Below are positions 6,928-11,547 of a stretch of DNA of 11,547 nucleotides, piece by piece. Source of the stretch: Nitrospinota bacterium. GTDB taxonomy: Bacteria > Nitrospinota > Nitrospinia > SZUA-224. Every line of letters begins with the position of its first letter. Within the stretch, counting starts at the first letter, position 1. The DNA lies in contig JACRGM010000085.1 in NCBI GenBank assembly GCA_016212345.1, positions 1-11,547 on the forward strand. Direction: 5' to 3'. A model generated the notes under the pieces. That model ran no database searches, had not been told where the DNA came from, and saw only the letters and a program-made list of their open reading frames with translations. The translations under genes were made by a program, and so were the position numbers.

Positions 6928-8367
6928 ATTATAAGGGTTCGTTTTGCCCCGTCTCCAACAGGATATCTACACATAGGAGGGGTAAGGACTGCCCTATTTA
7001 ATTGGCTATTTGCCCGACATCATAAAGGAAGATTCATCCTCAGGATAGAGGATACTGATATCTCACGATCTACAGATGAGTCAATCAAACAGATTATAGA
7101 AGGTCTGACATGGCTTAGTATTGACTGGGATGAAGGCCCTTTTCGTCAGACAGAAAGAAGGGATATATACATACAACATATAGAAAGGCTTTTAAAAGAG
7201 GGAAAGGCATATCGGTGTTACTGTACACCTGATGAGCTGGAACAGAAGAGAAAGGAGGCCCTTGCAAAGGGAGAAAAACCGAAATATGATGGACACTGTC
7301 GTAATCTGGATACCCTTCCTGCTGGAAGACCATGGGCTGTTAGATTCAAGACGAGTATGGAGGGGAATACAATAGTAGAGGATCTCTTACGAGGAAAAGT
7401 TGTATTTGATAATAAAGAACTAGATGACCTTATAATCCTTCGCTCTGATGGCATACCTACTTATAACTTTGTAGTGGTTGTTGATGATGCAACCATGAAG
7501 ATTACCCATGTCATCCGTGGGGATGATCACCTATCCAATACACCCCGTCAGGTTCAACTCTACCATGGCCTTGGCTATCAACCTCCAAGATTTCTCCATC
7601 TCTCGATGATATTAGGGTCAGATAAGACAAGATTGAGCAAGAGGCACGGCGCAACATCTATACTTTCATACAGGGATATGGGATATCTTCCTGAGGCAAT
7701 GGTCAATTATCTTGTTAGACTGGGGTGGTCCTACGGTGATCAGGAGATATTCTCAAAAGAAGAGCTTATAGAAAAATTTTCTATTGAAAATATAGGGAAA
7801 TCATCAGCAGTTTTTAATCCTGAAAAGCTTTTATGGTTGAACAGTCATTACATCAAGAACGGGGATTCATTATACCTTGCGTCACATCTAATACCGCATC
7901 TCCTGAAGGAAGGGATCCTCTCAGAGAATAAAGATTCAGGGATATCTATTAAAGAGATAGCAAAGGTAATCCCATCCCTTCAAGAGAGGAGCAAGACCCT
8001 TATTGAGATGGCAAAGGGGGCAGATTTTTTTTTTGATAAAGAGATACAATATGATGAAAATGGGGCCAAGAGGTTCCTGACCCCCTCTATAATCCCTATA
8101 TTTGAGAAGCTGATAGATATGTTTGAGAGATCTGAGAGTTTTGATACAGATTCACTCAAAAGGATATTTACAGATATTACAGAAAAAGAAGGGGTTGAAC
8201 TTGGCAAGATCGCACAACCTGTACGTCTTGCCCTCACCGGCAAGACAGTAAGTCCTGGTATATTTGATGTTATATCGCTCCTCGGCCAAGATAGGGTTAT
8301 TGAAAGACTAAAAAAGGGGATAAGATATATTCAAATCTCGCTAAAGCGGGATTTAGGCTCTATTTGA
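6901..8367 (+). CDS. gltX: Glutamyl-tRNA synthetase
   Basis: This class Ib synthetase charges tRNA with glutamate, and in organisms without GlnRS may also charge tRNA-Gln. It has the Rossmann start FAPSPTGYLHIGGVRTALF with the family's HIGG form of the HIGH motif, RIEDTD, and RLSKRHGA as the KMSKS equivalent (Lys241 counted from ATG 6919). A zinc-ribbon-like region CYC...YDGHC resembles E. coli GluRS, though the fourth ligand (His in E. coli) is Asn here. Length is 488 residues from ATG 6901 or 482 from ATG 6919, both normal for the family. ATG 6901 gives an ATGA overlap with the aspS stop; ATG 6919 has GAGGGAG 5 nt upstream. The two starts arise from a tandem duplication, so either or both may be used. 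A run of ten T at 8025-8034 encodes Phe-Phe-Phe. The stop lies 1 nt before repeat copy 2. Confidence 0.96.
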   Translation: MNEGDYMNEIIRVRFAPSPTGYLHIGGVRTALFNWLFARHHKGRFILRIEDTDISRSTDESIKQIIEGLTWLSIDWDEGPFRQTERRDIYIQHIERLLKEGKAYRCYCTPDELEQKRKEALAKGEKPKYDGHCRNLDTLPAGRPWAVRFKTSMEGNTIVEDLLRGKVVFDNKELDDLIILRSDGIPTYNFVVVVDDATMKITHVIRGDDHLSNTPRQVQLYHGLGYQPPRFLHLSMILGSDKTRLSKRHGATSILSYRDMGYLPEAMVNYLVRLGWSYGDQEIFSKEELIEKFSIENIGKSSAVFNPEKLLWLNSHYIKNGDSLYLASHLIPHLLKEGILSENKDSGISIKEIAKVIPSLQERSKTLIEMAKGADFFFDKEIQYDENGAKRFLTPSIIPIFEKLIDMFERSESFDTDSLKRIFTDITEKEGVELGKIAQPVRLALTGKTVSPGIFDVISLLGQDRVIERLKKGIRYIQISLKRDLGSI

Positions 8368-8368
8368 C

Positions 8369-8493
8369 TATAGATTTTCAGATAATAAATTACACAAGGC
8401 TAGAGGGAGAAATCCGAGTAAGGCGTACTGAGCGGTACGCCGTCGAGGATTTCGACTGATAACGCCGTGTAATTTGTTATATGGAAATCTATA
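8369..8493. mobile_element. MITE-like nested palindrome, copy 2
   Basis: This 125-bp sequence is the second copy of the element at 4938-5064, in the same orientation. It has the same terminal TATAGATTT/AAATCTATA arms and the same central GGCGTAC/GTACGCC stem. It differs by one base and lacks one TA in the right arm. It begins 1 nt after the gltX stop and ends 39 nt before tRNA-Gln. Its position suggests it may also serve as the 3' boundary of the aspS-gltX transcript, although there is no T-tract of a standard intrinsic terminator. Confidence 0.7.
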
Positions 8494-8532
8494 TATCTCA
8501 GTAGTTATTTATTTAATAATACTCATCTCTGT

Positions 8533-8603
8533 TGGGGGATCGTCTAGCGGCAGGACAGGTGGCTCTGGACCATCTAACCCAGGTTCGAATCCTGGTCCCC
8601 CAG
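8533..8603 (+). tRNA. tRNA-Gln (anticodon CTG)
   Basis: A 71-nt cloverleaf fits. The acceptor tggggga (8533-8539) pairs with tccccca (8596-8602), with G8603 as discriminator. The D-stem is gtct/ggac, the anticodon stem ggtgg/ccatc with loop ctctgga, and the T-stem ccagg/cctgg encloses ttcgaat. The anticodon CTG reads CAG. The weak U1-A72 first pair is the hallmark of bacterial tRNA-Gln and is used both by GlnRS and by the GatCAB amidotransferase. No CCA is encoded. I see no convincing promoter in the 39 nt between repeat copy 2 and the tRNA. Confidence 0.93.
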
Positions 8604-8697
8604 TAGATTTGACGCTCAGACGAACCACGAGTGGTCTAGTATTAACAGGTGCCTTACATGCTCGCGGAGGGCATTTTATTTTAGGGTAGCTTTAGAT

Positions 8698-11280
8698 ATG
8701 AATAATACTAATAGAATTTTAACGAATGGCAGCAAAAAATCTCAGGCATGGAATTTTGATTATATTAGATGTCCAAAGGAGCTGCTTTTTGGCAAACTTA
8801 CCACTTCCCAAAGTGGATTAACTGATGTTGAAGCAAGCAACAGGATTGAGCAATACGGTTATAACGAACCTGCCCGGAAAAAGAAACGGACAATCCTCTT
8901 TCAAGTTTTCTCCAAGTTTCTAAATCCTTTAGTTATCGTCCTTTTGATCATCGCCGGGTTTTCTCTCTTTTTGGGCGAGAAAATAAGCGCCATTCTTGTG
9001 ATTATTATGGCGCTCATCAGCGTATTTCTCTCTTTTATTCAGGAACACCGAGCAGGCAAAGAGGCTGAGAAACTCAACGAAATGGTGCGCACCACAGCTA
9101 CTGTCTACCGCAATGGAAAACCTAGAGAAATCAATATCAGGGAAATTGTCCCGGGAGATATTGTCGACTTGTTCGCCGGAGACATGATACCAGCGGATTT
9201 AAGGATTATCTCGTCCAAAGACTTATTTATTAATCAGGCATCTTTAACCGGCGAGTCTTTCCCTGTTGAGAAGACACCTGAAATTCCGACTTCCTCAAAA
9301 CGATCCCCTGCTGATTTGACCAATATAGCCTTCATGGGCTCAAGCGTGGTAAGCGGAACAGGCCTTGGGGTAGTTATCAAGACCGGGCCTACAACCCAGT
9401 TTGGAGAGATATCAAGGAAGTTGGCCACCATAACAGTTGCTAGTAGTTTTGATAAAGGTATCCATAGATTCACGTGGCTTATGATACGCTTTATGGTCGT
9501 TTTGGTTTTGCTAATATTCGCCATCAATGCTTTTAATAAGGGAAATGTTATTCCAGCGATTTTGTTTGCTCTCTCGGTTGCTGTTGGCCTTACGCCGGAA
9601 ATGCTCCCGATGTTAGTTGCGATTAACCTTTCCAAAGGTGCCATTGCCATGTCTAAGAAAGAAGTAATCGTTAAGCGCTTAAATGCCATTCAAAATTTTG
9701 GGGCAATGGATGTGCTTTGCACCGATAAAACTGGGACATTGACGCTTGATAAGATTATCATTGAGCGCCATTGCGATGTGGTGCGTAAGGAAGATGAGGA
9801 TGTGCTTAGATTTGCCTACATAAACAGTTATTATCAGACCGGACTTAAAAATATCTTGGATCGAGCAATCCTTAAGCATGAGAAACTCGTCGTAAGGCAA
9901 TATAAAAAAATTGATGAGGTGCCTTTCGATTTCTCCCGAAAACTGATGTCGGTTGTTGTCGAGAATGACGGCAAACGCAGGATTATCGTTAAAGGCGCTC
10001 CCGAAGAAATATACAAGCGGTGCTCCAAGTTTGAGCTTGACGGAGACGTGCTTGAAATGGATGCAGGAAACTTGGTGCTCCTTGAGCTCAAAAACGAATA
10101 TGATAATTTAAGCGCCGAAGGTTTTCGGGTATTAGCTATCGCTTATAAAGACTTTGACCCGCTCAAAGAGAAATACACAAAAGAAGACGAGCAGGATTTG
10201 ATTCTTAAAGGTTATATCGCTTTTCTTGATCCGCCTAAGCCGTCAGCCAAAAAGACGATTGAGACGTTAAAAAACCTTGGAATAGATTTTAAGGTTTTGA
10301 CAGGCGACAATGAATTAGTCACAAAGAAAATATGCGTAGAAGTGGGGCTTGATATTAAAGGATTCGCTACGGGTGAACGGGTTGAAAAAGCAAGCGACAA
10401 GGATTTGCGGGAGTTGACTAAGGCCACAACGGTCTTTGCGCGCTTGTCGCCGATTCAGAAAGAAAGAGTTATCCATGCCTTACACGATAATAAGCACATC
10501 GTTGGATATCTTGGCGACGGTATTAACGACGCTCCCGCCCTAAAGGCCGCAGATGTGGGTATTTCAGTTAATAATGCCGTAGATATCGCAAAAGAATCGG
10601 CTGATATCATTCTCTTGAAGAAAAACCTTTTGGTGTTAGTTGACGGTGTTACTGAAGGCCGAAAAACATTTGGCAATATCCTTAAATATATTAAGATGGG
10701 TTCAAGCTCAAACTTCGGCAATATGTTCAGCATGACTGGAGCAAGCATATTCCTGCCGTTTCTACCCATGCTTCCCATACAGATATTGCTGAATAACCTG
10801 CTTTACGATATTTCACAGATTGCTATACCATCGGATGAAGTGGATAGGGAATATCTGATGAAGTCGAGGCCATGGAATGTCGGATACATAAAAAAATTCA
10901 TGCTTTTTATCGGCCCGGTGAGTTCGATTTTTGATTTTATTACCTTTGGGGTATTGTGGTTTATTTTTCATGCTCAACAGCCTTTATTCAATACAGGATG
11001 GTTTTTAGAATCTCTTTGCACCCAGACGCTTGTTATACACGTAATCCGCACAGGTAAAATTCCTTTTATTCAAAGCAAGCCCAGCCAGTTTTTGATATTT
11101 ACTTCTATCTATATTGTTACGATAGGACTTGTACTGCCATTTATACCGTTGGGCAAATATTTTGGTTTTGTTCAGCCACCGCCAGGTTATTTTATTGCTC
11201 TGATTGTTATCGTGATTACGTATTTGTTCATGGTGCAACGAGTAAAAGGTTGGTTTATAAAAAGATACGGATACGAGTAA
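8698..11280 (+). CDS. mgtA: Magnesium-importing P-type ATPase (MgtA/MgtB type)
   Basis: This 860-residue P3B-type ATPase moves Mg2+ into the cytoplasm across the inner membrane using ATP. Landmarks are the cation-ATPase N domain (about 21-90), two membrane helices near 75-115, TGES (184-187), the TM4 motif TPEMLP (299-304), CTDKTGTLT with phosphorylated Asp343, the nucleotide-binding-domain motif KGAPEEI, TGD in FKVLTGDN, and GDGINDAPA (606-614). The C-terminal section has SSNFGNMFS, FLPMLPIQILLNNLLYDISQ and GPVSSIFDFITF, which are specific to MgtA/MgtB rather than Ca2+ or Na+/K+ pumps. E. coli MgtA has 898 residues, so this one is complete and slightly short at the N terminus. The start has only a weak ribosome site (AGGG at 8683-8686). 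The 94-nt leader is too short for the M-box riboswitch known upstream of some mgtA genes, and I see no such fold. Arginine codons lean to CGN, unlike aspS, suggesting separate acquisition. Confidence 0.93.
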   Translation: MNNTNRILTNGSKKSQAWNFDYIRCPKELLFGKLTTSQSGLTDVEASNRIEQYGYNEPARKKKRTILFQVFSKFLNPLVIVLLIIAGFSLFLGEKISAILVIIMALISVFLSFIQEHRAGKEAEKLNEMVRTTATVYRNGKPREINIREIVPGDIVDLFAGDMIPADLRIISSKDLFINQASLTGESFPVEKTPEIPTSSKRSPADLTNIAFMGSSVVSGTGLGVVIKTGPTTQFGEISRKLATITVASSFDKGIHRFTWLMIRFMVVLVLLIFAINAFNKGNVIPAILFALSVAVGLTPEMLPMLVAINLSKGAIAMSKKEVIVKRLNAIQNFGAMDVLCTDKTGTLTLDKIIIERHCDVVRKEDEDVLRFAYINSYYQTGLKNILDRAILKHEKLVVRQYKKIDEVPFDFSRKLMSVVVENDGKRRIIVKGAPEEIYKRCSKFELDGDVLEMDAGNLVLLELKNEYDNLSAEGFRVLAIAYKDFDPLKEKYTKEDEQDLILKGYIAFLDPPKPSAKKTIETLKNLGIDFKVLTGDNELVTKKICVEVGLDIKGFATGERVEKASDKDLRELTKATTVFARLSPIQKERVIHALHDNKHIVGYLGDGINDAPALKAADVGISVNNAVDIAKESADIILLKKNLLVLVDGVTEGRKTFGNILKYIKMGSSSNFGNMFSMTGASIFLPFLPMLPIQILLNNLLYDISQIAIPSDEVDREYLMKSRPWNVGYIKKFMLFIGPVSSIFDFITFGVLWFIFHAQQPLFNTGWFLESLCTQTLVIHVIRTGKIPFIQSKPSQFLIFTSIYIVTIGLVLPFIPLGKYFGFVQPPPGYFIALIVIVITYLFMVQRVKGWFIKRYGYE

Positions 11281-11282
11281 AA

Positions 11283-11441
11283 TTATATATTAAGTGCTGA
11301 TGGGATAGTGTATAATGTTTTATGTGTAAAAGCTTGGATAGCAAAAGAATTTTTTGCTGCGTGCAGGCATTCTTCAGCCCGCTTAAGATAGTTCGCGTAT
11401 AGAGACTTTGCAACGTCTCTTGTTCTGAATTTAGGCGTCAT
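11283..11441 (-). pseudogene. Probable truncated HEPN-domain protein
   Basis: A 52-residue frame starts at ATG 11441-11439 with AAAGGA 6 nt upstream and ends in TAA at 11285-11283. Its first ~33 residues, including KSLYANYLKRAEECLHAAKNSF, read like helix 1 of a HEPN domain, which is normally part of a 110-140-residue RNase or antitoxin-partner protein. The rest (from about 11342 down) is unlike a HEPN continuation and stops early, so the gene looks broken. Its stop faces that of mgtA with only 2 nt between, so the 3' part was probably lost where the mgtA segment joined. It could instead be a genuine small protein. Confidence 0.4.
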
Positions 11442-11444
11442 GAT

Positions 11445-11547
11445 TTATCCTTTCTTTTCTGGAAAGATGTCGAGTCCCTTGTTAATCTCAGAGACAATCT
11501 TTAAATTCTTCTTTTGTTTCATTTCCCATTCCGTTAAGATGTAAGGA
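11445..11547 (-). CDS. C-terminal end of an unrecognised protein (partial)
   Basis: A minus-strand frame enters from the right edge and runs 33 residues to TAA at 11447-11445. The peptide is Lys-rich (TEWEMKQKKNLKIVSEINKG) and ends DIFPEKKG. It has the even composition of real coding sequence and lies 3 nt upstream of the HEPN-like ATG, so the two were probably one operon. HEPN genes are often paired with a minimal nucleotidyltransferase, which would be a natural guess for this gene, but no nucleotidyltransferase motif is visible in the part present. Confidence 0.4.
   Translation of the reverse strand, partial: PYILTEWEMKQKKNLKIVSEINKGLDIFPEKKG

Noticed and set aside
8474..8689. A 71-codon plus-strand frame between gltX and mgtA
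   Set aside because: It runs from repeat copy 2 straight through tRNA-Gln, so its peptide is a translation of the tRNA and spacer.
8604..8697. Mg2+ riboswitch or leader peptide upstream of mgtA, and a promoter from TTGACG at 8609
   Set aside because: The leader is only 94 nt with no M-box-like fold. No -10 box lies at a suitable distance from TTGACG. The short palindrome ACCACGAGTGGT (8624-8635) could be an operator but is too small to call.
9234..9689. A 151-codon minus-strand frame inside mgtA
   Set aside because: It lies wholly opposite a conserved part of the pump (TGES to TM4) and its composition is that of an antisense shadow.
11290..11316. Plus-strand promoter ending in TATAAT at 11311
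   Set aside because: The -10 box is perfect, but the only -35 candidate (TTAAGT) is poor and spaced 15 bp, and no plus-strand gene follows.
11340..11358. Hairpin AGCAAAA/TTTTGCT as a terminator
   Set aside because: The stem is almost all A-T, lacks a following T-tract, and lies within the HEPN-like frame.

Overview
The window looks like a chromosomal segment of an AT-rich bacterium, with a bacterial-type AspRS carrying the GAD insertion, bacterial tRNAs and strong Shine-Dalgarno sequences. The core genes aspS, gltX and the decarboxylase lean on AGG/AGA arginine codons and ATA isoleucine. Together with a non-discriminating-type AspRS this suggests an uncultured lineage of the Nitrospirota/Desulfobacterota/Planctomycetota kind. 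The phylum cannot be fixed by eye.

Layout, left to right. (1) 1-2639: the tail of a probable XRE-type regulator, a tRNA-Val(CAC), and a large group II PLP-dependent decarboxylase of the tyrosine-decarboxylase type with an extra N-terminal helix-hairpin-helix-like domain. (2) 2655-4923: a self-contained two-gene unit behind its own sigma70-like promoter. It encodes an AlbA_2 (Schlafen-type) DNA-binding protein with a RecG-like C-terminal ATPase domain, overlapping by ATGA a long ParA/MinD-type ATPase. Its arginine codons are mostly CGN, unlike the neighbours, so it is probably an acquired module and is the best candidate here for an undescribed system. (3) 4938-8493: aspS and gltX as a coupled operon, bracketed by two almost identical copies of a ~125-bp nested palindrome that ends in TA-flanked inverted repeats (a MITE-like element). 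An 18-bp tandem duplication sits at the aspS/gltX junction and duplicates the gltX start. (4) 8533-8603: tRNA-Gln(CTG). (5) 8698-11280: an MgtA-type Mg2+ P-type ATPase with codon use unlike aspS. (6) 11283-11547, minus strand: a short, apparently truncated HEPN-domain gene and the C-terminal end of another gene.

Functionally, aspS, gltX and the two tRNAs are translation genes. The AspRS has a His at the position linked to relaxed tRNA-Asp/tRNA-Asn specificity, and tRNA-Gln carries U1-A72, which would fit an indirect GatCAB route to Asn-tRNA and/or Gln-tRNA. The AlbA_2/ParA pair, the palindromic elements and the HEPN remnant mark the segment as a core operon surrounded by accessory insertions.
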